Positions 1 through 5,876 of a stretch of DNA of 6,859 nt are shown here, in pieces. Under the pieces are notes generated by a model. It made no database searches and had not been told where the DNA came from. It saw nothing but the letters and a program-made list of their open reading frames with translations. Location: the NCBI GenBank assembly GCA_903874575.1, contig CAIQSZ010000413.1, forward strand, positions 1-6,859, read 5' to 3'. The DNA is from an uncultured Elusimicrobia bacterium. Its GTDB lineage: Bacteria; Elusimicrobiota; Elusimicrobia; UBA1565; UBA9628. The translations under genes and the position numbers were made by a program. How positions within the stretch are numbered: position 1 is the stretch's first letter; each line of letters starts with the position of its first letter.

Positions 1-1
1 C

Positions 2-595
2 ATGGTACTCAAGGATGTCCGCGAGAAAGTCGAGAAGACCTGGACCACGACCAAGAAGATCCTGGCCACGATGAGCGTCTGGGGCCTCATATTCAGCTTG
101 GTCACCGTCGCGCGCCTGGGCGTGGCGTTCACCTACGACGACGGCTTGGTCGAGTCTTCCGCGGCGTTCGAGAAGGCCGCCGGCGCCGTCCAGCAGGCGC
201 GCGGCCCGGAGTACTGGAAAGTGGTCAACAACGCCTACGACCTGGAAAACCCGAAGATCGTGCCCTACGCGCTCGCGCTGCTGCTGCGCGGCTTCGGCTT
301 CCGCGTCACCATTCTGGCCGAGCGCGGCGCCTCCGGCGGCGAAGCGCTCAGAAAGGAGTGGCGGCACCTGTCGCCGCGGGGCTTCCTGTTCGTGCCCGAT
401 CCCGAGGAACTGCACCTCCATCTCCAGGACGGCCGCTACGTTCTGTTCTTCGGCGACGGCGACCGCGAACTTCTGGAGGCCAAGAAGGCCGGGGTCTACG
501 CCGTGCGCATCCGCCGCGGAGCCAAGGCCGTCAACGGCGGCGCGTACAGCCCCGGCAAGATGGGGGAGATCGTCCTGCCCCTGTCGCAGTTCTAG
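2..595 (+). CDS. Class B acid phosphatase-like HAD protein lacking the catalytic nucleophile (possibly 5'-partial)
   Basis: A 197-residue protein that lines up along its length with AphA-type class B acid phosphatases (HAD subfamily IIIB). The motif I region FTYDDGLVESS (43-53) matches the family's FDIDDTVLFSS. A WKVVNNAYD stretch and P84-K85 match the family's W..MNN and PK positions. Motif II is ILAERGASGGEAL (104-116). Motif IV is FGDGDRE (150-156), with the metal-binding type aspartates D152 and D154. The C-terminal tail after AGVYAVRIRR also follows the AphA pattern. The position of the nucleophilic Asp in motif I is Thr44, and the motif II Thr appears to be Ala106, so ordinary phosphatase chemistry is unlikely. 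A hydrophobic stretch at residues 24-37 is not a convincing signal peptide. The ATG is the second base of the window, no upstream ribosome site is visible, and the reading frame could begin further upstream. Family assignment is firm; activity and location are not. Confidence 0.75.
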   Translation: MVLKDVREKVEKTWTTTKKILATMSVWGLIFSLVTVARLGVAFTYDDGLVESSAAFEKAAGAVQQARGPEYWKVVNNAYDLENPKIVPYALALLLRGFGFRVTILAERGASGGEALRKEWRHLSPRGFLFVPDPEELHLHLQDGRYVLFFGDGDRELLEAKKAGVYAVRIRRGAKAVNGGAYSPGKMGEIVLPLSQF

Positions 596-676
596 GCCGC
601 CGTCCCGGGACGGTTCCGTCAAATGAACTTCACGCGGGATTGACCCGCGGACAACCCGGCGCCGCGCGTCGTGCGC

Positions 677-682
677 TAGAAT
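677..682 (+). promoter_or_regulatory. Possible -10 promoter element (TAGAAT)
   Basis: TAGAAT matches the sigma-70 -10 consensus at five of six positions and stands out in GC-rich surroundings. No good -35 hexamer lies at 16-18 bp. The TTGACC at 640-645 is 31 bp away, too far to pair with it. Transcription would start near 689, about 27 nt before the ATG at 716. Confidence 0.3.
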
Positions 683-683
683 G

Positions 684-706
684 CCTCCGGTCGTCCATCC
701 CGGAGG
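684..706 (+). promoter_or_regulatory. Hairpin covering the Shine-Dalgarno site of the propeller gene
   Basis: Arms CCTCCGG (684-690) and CCGGAGG (700-706) are perfectly complementary over 7 bp around a 9-base loop. The right arm contains the CGGAGG Shine-Dalgarno sequence (701-706), which sits 9 bases before the ATG at 716. In RNA that includes both arms the ribosome site would be paired. The structure is seen directly; a regulatory effect is inferred. Confidence 0.45.
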
Positions 707-715
707 TTCTTGCCG

Positions 716-2662
716 ATGCGCCGAGTCCCGCCCGCCGTCCAGGCTGCCGCCCTTCCCCCGCGGGCCGTCCTTCGTCGATCCGGTCGATTGACGGCCCTGG
801 CCCTCGCGCTCGGCGCGGCCGCGGCGGCTCCCGGGCCCATGGGGCGCGGGGCCTGCGCCGCGGTGGTGGAAGTCGCGCCGGGGGCGAGAGGCTGGCCGGC
901 ATTCTTCGCGGCGCCGCAGAGGGCGGGTCTTCTTGCGTCCCTAGACCTCGCCGGTCCGGACGCAATTCCGGCCCTCTCGAGAGTCTTGGAATTTGCGGGC
1001 CAAGAACCGGACAATTTCGCCGCTGAGGCGTTGCCGGAGCAAGTCGCGGCGATTCATCGGGCCGCCGCTCAGCACGCCCGATTGATGCTCAATAGAGTCG
1101 AGAGGCTTGCAGGCGCTCCCGGCTCATTTGACCGTGAGGCCGTTCATGCATTGCGAATCCAGTCAGAGGATTTGAATATGCTCATTGGATTGGTCCCGGA
1201 ACATCGTTTGGATTTAGAACGCGGCCGCGCGATCGTCGCGGCTGAGTTCGCCGCGGGCCTTGGGGCTGAGATCACCGACGTTGGGACGGCGTGGGCCGAC
1301 CGAAGGGACGGCTTGGCCGAGCTGTCGCTGGCTGGTCCGATGGGGGATGAACCTGCGGTCGCCTTGGGGGCTCCGGATCCTACGATTCACCCCAAGGTGC
1401 AATCGCTCGCCATTTCGGTCTCGCCCATTTCTGAACGACATATAGAGCGGGGAATTGGACGTCGGTTCTCAGCCCAGGCCGCAGACGTTTCTTCGGCATC
1501 GCATTGGAGTTGGATGTCGGAGATCGCCGCGAGGCTGGGAGCCTTCATGGCACGAATGATCCGTCCGACCTGGATAGCCGCGCACGACGTTTTCCTGCCG
1601 GGCGAATCCATCGCGGCACATACCCCCGACGGGCGAACCCTCGCCGTAGCCCGCGTCGATAGCGTCCTCGTACTCCAGGTTATGTCGAACGTTCCTCCAG
1701 GCCCTGATACGTCGTATCGCCTAAGTTTGCCGACGCCCGAGGGTCGGGAGGTCGTCGGTCACGGCAGGGCGGACCGCCTTTTCCACTTGGACGTTCATCA
1801 TTTGAGCCTTGGGGCCCCGGTCCAATTCCTCGCGGCCTCGGCCGACGGTCGCATCATCGTCGCGGTCGGCGGCAGTAAATTTCGCGTCTTCTTGGAAGAT
1901 GGAAGTTCTCTTAGGGGCGGTCCCGTGCATGCGCACGGCGTCCCTTTCGAGTCGGCGGCGCTTTCGTCCGACGGCGGCACCCTCGTCGTGTACACTCAGG
2001 CGGAAATTCTGATCTTCCGCAGAGACTCTCATGGGGCGGGCGGCTACGTCCAGGCCGGCCCCGCGATCAAGCGTTTCGCCCCGGGTCCCCTGCGTCTGGC
2101 GATCTCGCCCGACGGGCTTACCTTCGCCGCGGGCATTTCCGACGAGGTCCGCATTTACGGTTCGCGGTCCCGGTTTCTGCGGTCCGATCGATACGTCGAA
2201 ATCGGCTCCGCGCTCAGACATGGCGCCGTCGGGCCCATGGCGTTTACGTCCGACGGCGGCGCCCTCGTCGCGGCGAGCGGCGCGAAAGTCCGTTTTTATC
2301 GGAGGACCCGCGCCCGCTTCGCCCGGGCCGGATACAGATACGTCCCCTTCGGTTCCGACCTCGACAACGGCGACGTCGTCGCCTCTCTGGCGCACACTCC
2401 GGACGGCGGCGTCCTTGCCGTGGGTGGCCGCGCGAGAATCCGCGTCTTCCGCGCGACCGGAGGCGCGCGCGTTCAGGTGGGTCCCGACGTCGAACCGTTC
2501 GGCCCCGACGGTTCGATCGACCACGTGACGATCTCCTCCGACGGCCGTATGTTGAGCGCCGCGCAAGGCGGGAGTTTGAGGTTCTTCAGGCTGGCGTCGT
2601 CGTTGCGGGAGAGATTGAGGAACTTCCGACCGGTCCGCCACGTAATTACCGAGACGCCGTAG
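716..2662 (+). CDS. Exported seven-bladed beta-propeller protein of unknown function
   Basis: A 648-residue protein that I do not recognise as a named family. The ATG at 716 is preferred over the TTG at 710 because CGGAGG (701-706) lies 9 bases before the ATG but only 3 before the TTG. Residues 1-48 look like a long signal peptide: arginines up to R24, a hydrophobic run around L25-A38, and a possible signal peptidase I site after A46-C47-A48. The residues before C47 do not make a good lipobox. Residues about 55-290 are mostly helical in character and match nothing I know. From about residue 295 a motif recurs seven times: a short hydrophobic strand, [ST]xDG, a strand, a turn, and a strand ending in an aromatic or hydrophobic pair. 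Its Asp residues are D305, D377, D419, D466, D513, D563 and D609. The spacing of 42-50 residues (72 between the first two) fits WD40/YVTN-like blades closing a seven-bladed ring. Such domains usually mediate binding in the periplasm or at the cell surface; the partner is unknown. No operon link to the sugar genes downstream is evident. Confidence 0.7.
   Translation: MRRVPPAVQAAALPPRAVLRRSGRLTALALALGAAAAAPGPMGRGACAAVVEVAPGARGWPAFFAAPQRAGLLASLDLAGPDAIPALSRVLEFAGQEPDNFAAEALPEQVAAIHRAAAQHARLMLNRVERLAGAPGSFDREAVHALRIQSEDLNMLIGLVPEHRLDLERGRAIVAAEFAAGLGAEITDVGTAWADRRDGLAELSLAGPMGDEPAVALGAPDPTIHPKVQSLAISVSPISERHIERGIGRRFSAQAADVSSASHWSWMSEIAARLGAFMARMIRPTWIAAHDVFLPGESIAAHTPDGRTLAVARVDSVLVLQVMSNVPPGPDTSYRLSLPTPEGREVVGHGRADRLFHLDVHHLSLGAPVQFLAASADGRIIVAVGGSKFRVFLEDGSSLRGGPVHAHGVPFESAALSSDGGTLVVYTQAEILIFRRDSHGAGGYVQAGPAIKRFAPGPLRLAISPDGLTFAAGISDEVRIYGSRSRFLRSDRYVEIGSALRHGAVGPMAFTSDGGALVAASGAKVRFYRRTRARFARAGYRYVPFGSDLDNGDVVASLAHTPDGGVLAVGGRARIRVFRATGGARVQVGPDVEPFGPDGSIDHVTISSDGRMLSAAQGGSLRFFRLASSLRERLRNFRPVRHVITETP
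1601..2620 (+). repeat. Seven tandem propeller-blade repeats within the coding region
   Basis: The coding sequence repeats seven blade units centred on TPDG, SADG, SSDG, SPDG, TSDG, TPDG and SSDG. At the DNA level two blades still share a near-identical 22-base segment (1967-1988 and 2249-2270, one mismatch), 282 bases or exactly 94 codons apart. This suggests the array grew at least partly by internal duplication. Confidence 0.65.
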
Positions 2663-2713
2663 TTTCGCGCGCGTTGGCCCAAGCAAGAGCAGGGTGAATG
2701 TAACTCCCGCATT

Positions 2714-2722
2714 TGCTAACAT
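2714..2722 (+). promoter_or_regulatory. Possible extended -10 promoter for the sugar-uptake operon
   Basis: TGCTAACAT fits the extended -10 pattern (TG, one base, then TAnnnT). The position a -35 element would occupy, around 2694-2699 (GTGAAT), matches TTGACA at only three positions, which an extended -10 can tolerate. Transcription would start near 2729, just before the GTG at 2734. This would make the first operon mRNA nearly leaderless. The assignment rests on a short motif only. Confidence 0.27.
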
Positions 2723-2733
2723 CGCGCGTAGCT

Positions 2734-5034
2734 GTGATCATCGAGCGCGATCTGCATAGTCTTTTTTCGAGGCGGCTTCTTGCATTCGGTTGGATCGTGT
2801 CGCTGGTCGCCGCTCTGACGCTGCCCCCCGAGGCGTCCGCCGCTCCATCCGAGACCGCGGCCAAGCCCTCGTCGATCGTGGTTTGGGCGATGGGCATGGA
2901 AGGCACCCTCATGCGCCGCATGGCGAGCCGCTTCGAGGCGGAAAATCCCGGGATCAAGGTGGTCGTCCAGGCCATCCCTTGGGACGCGGCCCACGAGAAA
3001 CTGGTCACGGCCGTCGTCGCGGACATCACCCCCGATGTGACCCAGATGGGAACGACTTGGATGCCGGAATTCCAGAATATGGGGGTGCTCGAGCCTCTTG
3101 ACGCCTATGCCGTGGGCGCTCCGGACGTCGCCCCGGATCGATTCTTTTCGGGCGCCTTGACCCCTACTCTTTTCGGGGGGCGGCGGTACGGCGTACCCTG
3201 GTACGTGGACACCCGGGTGGTCTACTACCGCAAGGACTTGGCTGCGGCGGCCGGATATCCGGTCTTCCCCAAAACATGGGAGAAGTTCCATAGTCTGTGC
3301 GTCGAACTCGTCCGCCGCAACAGCCGTCCCGGCCAACCGACTTTCGCTTTCACTCTGCCCATCAACGATTGGCAGTTCCTGCTCATGTTTTTATGGCAGA
3401 ACGGCGGAGAGATACTTCCCGCGGGTCCCGACGGCGACGTCTTCGGCCCGGGCGCTTTAGAGGGGACGCTCTCCTACCTGAAAAGTTTTTTCGACGACAA
3501 CCTCTCGCCCAGAGAGGCGAATCGCAACAACAGTTCCATCAATCTCTTGAATCTCTTCGAGTCCGGTTATCTGCCCATATTCGTCTCCGGTCCTACGCTG
3601 CTCTCGGAACTCCAGCACTACAAGCCCCAACTCGCGGGTAAGTGGGCCACCGCCGCCTTGCCCGCCTCGAAAGCGTCGGTTTCCTTCGTGGGAGGAAGCG
3701 ACCTGGTCGTCTTCAAGAATTCCCGCCGCAAGCCGGAGGCCTGGCGCTTTATCCGGTTCTTGAGCCGCCCCGAGAATCAAGTTTTATGGTACGGCATTTC
3801 CAAGGATCTTCCCGCGGTCAAAGCGGCTTGGAACGATCCGGTTCTGGCCTCCGACCCCTTGCTGGCTCCGTTCAAGACCCACCTCGAAAACGCCAAGTCC
3901 CCGCCGCCCATTCTCGCCTGGGAAGAGGTCGCCGAAGTGTTGAGTCGGGTCATGGAAGAGGTGATGTACGGCCGTACCCCGGTCGATCAGGCACGGGCGA
4001 GATACACGGCGCAGATTCGCCGCATTTTAGCCAAGCCCGCGGCCAAGCAAAGCGCGACTTTCCGCTTTCTGGCGACGACGGGTCTTTTTGTCCTGCCGTT
4101 GCTGTTTCTGGTTTATTATTTCCTCGGCGGGCCCAAAGCCAAGGCCACAGGCAAATACCAGCCCGTCGCGTTTTGGTTTCTATTGCCGTCCCTGAGCGTG
4201 CTGTCGGTCTTCCTTTTCCTTCCCGTGATCGCGACCTTCATCGCGAGTCTCACCAACTTGAATCTCTACGGTCTCAACGACTTGAGTCGCGTGGCTTATG
4301 TCGGGATCGAAAATTACGCCCGTCTTTTCCGCGATCCGGTATTCCTCGTCAGCCTGAGGAACACCATGCTGTTCGCTACCTTGGGCGTGCCGCTCAACAT
4401 AGCGCTTTCGTTGTGCATGGCTCTGGCCCTAAACCGCGAATTCCTGCGCTGGAAGGCTTTCTTCCGTATCGCCTATTTCATCCCGGTGATCACCACCATG
4501 GTGGCGGTCGCGATGATTTGGCGCTGGCTTTACAACCCGGTCTACGGACTGTTCAACATCGCGCTCGCAAAGTTCGGCATCGGACCGAGGGATTGGCTCA
4601 CCAATCCCCGCTTGGCCCTGCCTTCGCTGGTTTTGATGGCTCTTTGGAAGGGTTTCGGGTACAACACGATCATTTTTTTCGCGGCGCTTCAGTCCATTCC
4701 CAAGTCGCTCTACGAGTCCGTCGCCATCGACGGCGCCGGCGTGTGGCAGCAGTTCCGGTACGTGACCTTGCCGATGCTGCGGCGCACCATGTTCTTCGTG
4801 GTCATCATGACGACCATCGGCTACCTGCAGTTTTTCGCGGAACCCTACATCATGACCGCGGGCGGCCCCCTTTACGCGACCATGTCCGTGGTGTTGTGGA
4901 TGTACCTGCAGGGTTTCAAGTTCTATAACCTCGGTTATGCTTCGGCGATGTCCTACGTGCTGTTCTCGATCATTTTCATGCTGACGCTTTTCCAGCGCAA
5001 GATGCACGACAGGTTCGAGGGGGCCGCCGGATGA
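2734..5034 (+). CDS. Fusion of CUT1 sugar-binding protein and MalF/UgpA-type ABC permease
   Basis: Two subunits of an ABC sugar importer in one 766-residue chain (GTG start). A signal peptide comes first (SRR at 12-14, hydrophobic core, probable cleavage after ASA at 34-36). Residues about 46-434 form a complete family 1 extracellular solute-binding protein, with YGVPWYVDTRVVYYRKDL (152-169) and WQNGGE (221-226) as typical family segments. Residues 443-466 are an added hydrophobic helix, followed by a basic linker (PKAKATGKY). From about 478 a full MalF/UgpA-type permease follows. Its EAA loop at 661-680 has E661, D666, G667 and the closing LP, the docking site for the ATPase. The binding protein should face the periplasm while staying tethered to the pore. 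The substrate is not readable, but the GH94 gene downstream suggests an oligosaccharide. Start choice: a TAA at 2701 limits extension. A TTG at 2713 is possible, but neither start has a Shine-Dalgarno site, and the intervening codons (CTA, ACA, GTA) are unlike the rest of the gene, so GTG is preferred. The frame is open across the junction, so this is not an obvious sequencing artefact. Confidence 0.88.
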   Translation: MIIERDLHSLFSRRLLAFGWIVSLVAALTLPPEASAAPSETAAKPSSIVVWAMGMEGTLMRRMASRFEAENPGIKVVVQAIPWDAAHEKLVTAVVADITPDVTQMGTTWMPEFQNMGVLEPLDAYAVGAPDVAPDRFFSGALTPTLFGGRRYGVPWYVDTRVVYYRKDLAAAAGYPVFPKTWEKFHSLCVELVRRNSRPGQPTFAFTLPINDWQFLLMFLWQNGGEILPAGPDGDVFGPGALEGTLSYLKSFFDDNLSPREANRNNSSINLLNLFESGYLPIFVSGPTLLSELQHYKPQLAGKWATAALPASKASVSFVGGSDLVVFKNSRRKPEAWRFIRFLSRPENQVLWYGISKDLPAVKAAWNDPVLASDPLLAPFKTHLENAKSPPPILAWEEVAEVLSRVMEEVMYGRTPVDQARARYTAQIRRILAKPAAKQSATFRFLATTGLFVLPLLFLVYYFLGGPKAKATGKYQPVAFWFLLPSLSVLSVFLFLPVIATFIASLTNLNLYGLNDLSRVAYVGIENYARLFRDPVFLVSLRNTMLFATLGVPLNIALSLCMALALNREFLRWKAFFRIAYFIPVITTMVAVAMIWRWLYNPVYGLFNIALAKFGIGPRDWLTNPRLALPSLVLMALWKGFGYNTIIFFAALQSIPKSLYESVAIDGAGVWQQFRYVTLPMLRRTMFFVVIMTTIGYLQFFAEPYIMTAGGPLYATMSVVLWMYLQGFKFYNLGYASAMSYVLFSIIFMLTLFQRKMHDRFEGAAG
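5017..5034 (+). promoter_or_regulatory. Shine-Dalgarno and ATGA stop/start overlap between permease genes
   Basis: GAGGGGG (5017-5023) lies 7 bases before the ATG at 5031. That ATG overlaps the TGA stop of the fusion gene (5032-5034) in an ATGA. This arrangement normally gives translational coupling, which fits the need for equal amounts of the two permease halves. It also fixes the start of the second permease. Confidence 0.8.
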
Positions 5035-5867
5035 ACTCCGTCAACCGCGTCGGTCCGGCGCAGAAAATCGCCTTTTACGCGTTTCTTTTCGTTTCCGTCA
5101 CCCTCACGCTTTTCCCGTTTATCTGGATGCTTTCGACTTCCGTCAAAGGCTCCGACGAAATTTTCACCCGTACGCCCACGGTCATCCCGCGCCATTGGAC
5201 GTGGCAGCATTACCGGGACCTTTTCTCGGCGCTGGACATGGCCCGGCATTTGTTCAACAGCGTCGTTTATGCCGTCGGGACCACGGTATTTTCGGTGCTT
5301 TTCAACGCGATGTCCGGCTATGCCTTCGCCAAACTGCGTTTCCCCGGCCGAGAGAAGCTTTTCACGCTCTTGCTGGTGACGATGATGGTCCCGGGCCAAG
5401 TGACGATGATGCCCGTGTTCATGATCCTGAAGCATTTGCACCTGCTCAACACTTACACCGGGCTCATTCTTCCGGGCACGGCGGCGGTATTCGCCATCTT
5501 CATGCTCCGCCAGTTCATGATGGAAATCCCGGAGGAAATTCTCGAGGCCGCCCGGGTCGACGGCTGCTCCGAAGCCATGATTTTTTTCAAGATCATGCTG
5601 CCGCTCTGCCGCCCCATCATCGCGACCCTCGTCATCTTTACCTTCATCGGGTCCTGGAATGAATTCTTGTGGCCCCTCATCATCATGCTTCGCGAGGATC
5701 GCTATACCTTGCCCGTGGCCTTGGCCAATCTCAACGGCCAATACTTCACCGACTGGGGACTTTTGATGGCTGGCGCGGTCATCGTCGTCATTCCGGCCAT
5801 CGCCGTCTTCCTCATGGCCCAGAAACATTACATCCAGGGAATCGCCGCCGGTTCCGTCAAAGAATAG
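5031..5867 (+). CDS. CUT1 sugar ABC transporter permease, MalG/UgpE type
   Basis: The second membrane half of the importer, 278 residues, the usual length for this family. The first membrane segment (about 13-34) ends in the family's characteristic PFIWMLSTSVK (29-39). A NSVVYAV segment and a GYAFAKLRFPG segment follow, then the MMVPGQVTMMPVF region, all typical of MalG-like proteins. About six membrane helices are visible. The ATPase-docking EAA loop spans 172-191, with E172-A173-A174, D177-G178 and a closing LP. Position 179 is Cys where Ala is usual, a mild variation. It should pair with the permease part of the preceding fusion protein to form the sugar channel in the inner membrane. The 4-nt overlap upstream and the 9-base gap before the GH94 gene place it in the middle of one operon. 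Unlike its partner it carries no binding domain, so each transporter would have a single tethered receptor. The sugar carried cannot be told from this sequence. Confidence 0.93.
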   Translation: MNSVNRVGPAQKIAFYAFLFVSVTLTLFPFIWMLSTSVKGSDEIFTRTPTVIPRHWTWQHYRDLFSALDMARHLFNSVVYAVGTTVFSVLFNAMSGYAFAKLRFPGREKLFTLLLVTMMVPGQVTMMPVFMILKHLHLLNTYTGLILPGTAAVFAIFMLRQFMMEIPEEILEAARVDGCSEAMIFFKIMLPLCRPIIATLVIFTFIGSWNEFLWPLIIMLREDRYTLPVALANLNGQYFTDWGLLMAGAVIVVIPAIAVFLMAQKHYIQGIAAGSVKE

Positions 5868-5871
5868 AGGG
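5867..5871 (+). promoter_or_regulatory. Ribosome binding site of the GH94 gene, overlapping the permease stop codon
   Basis: GAGGG begins on the last base of the permease TAG stop and lies 5 bases before the ATG at 5877. It supports this start and points to co-translation from one operon mRNA. Confidence 0.7.
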
Positions 5872-5876
5872 AAAAT

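Larger units (their letters stand above)
596..715 (+). other. Intergenic stretch rich in GC inverted repeats
   Basis: This 120-base gap contains a perfect 14-base palindrome (600-613, CCGTCCCGGGACGG), a 6-bp stem with a 5-base loop (633-649, arms CGCGGG and CCCGCG, loop ATTGA), and the RBS hairpin listed separately. None is followed by a run of T, so none reads as a standard intrinsic terminator. No tRNA, small RNA or coding frame with a ribosome site is recognisable here. Confidence 0.5.

Noticed and set aside
640..645. TTGACC as a -35 box for the TAGAAT at 677
   Set aside because: The spacing is 31 bp, far from the usual 16-18, and it overlaps the 633-649 inverted repeat.
633..649. Stem-loop as an intrinsic terminator
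   Set aside because: The stem is only 6 bp and is followed by GACAACCCGG, with no T run.
854..856. Cys47 of the propeller protein as a lipoprotein cysteine
   Set aside because: The preceding residues (GRGA) lack the Leu or other aliphatic residue expected at position -3 of a lipobox.
358..1026. 222-codon open frame bridging the first two genes
   Set aside because: Its product is very Arg/Pro-rich and without motifs. It overlaps a real HAD frame and the signal peptide region of the propeller gene.
1721..2722. 333-codon open frame on the minus strand
   Set aside because: It mirrors the propeller repeats (regular D and G codons read backwards) and has no family signature, so it is an antisense shadow.
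3642..4928. 428-codon open frame on the plus strand in another phase
   Set aside because: It lies wholly inside the fusion gene. Its product is Arg/Gly/His-rich without domains, while the overlapping frame carries binding-protein and permease motifs.
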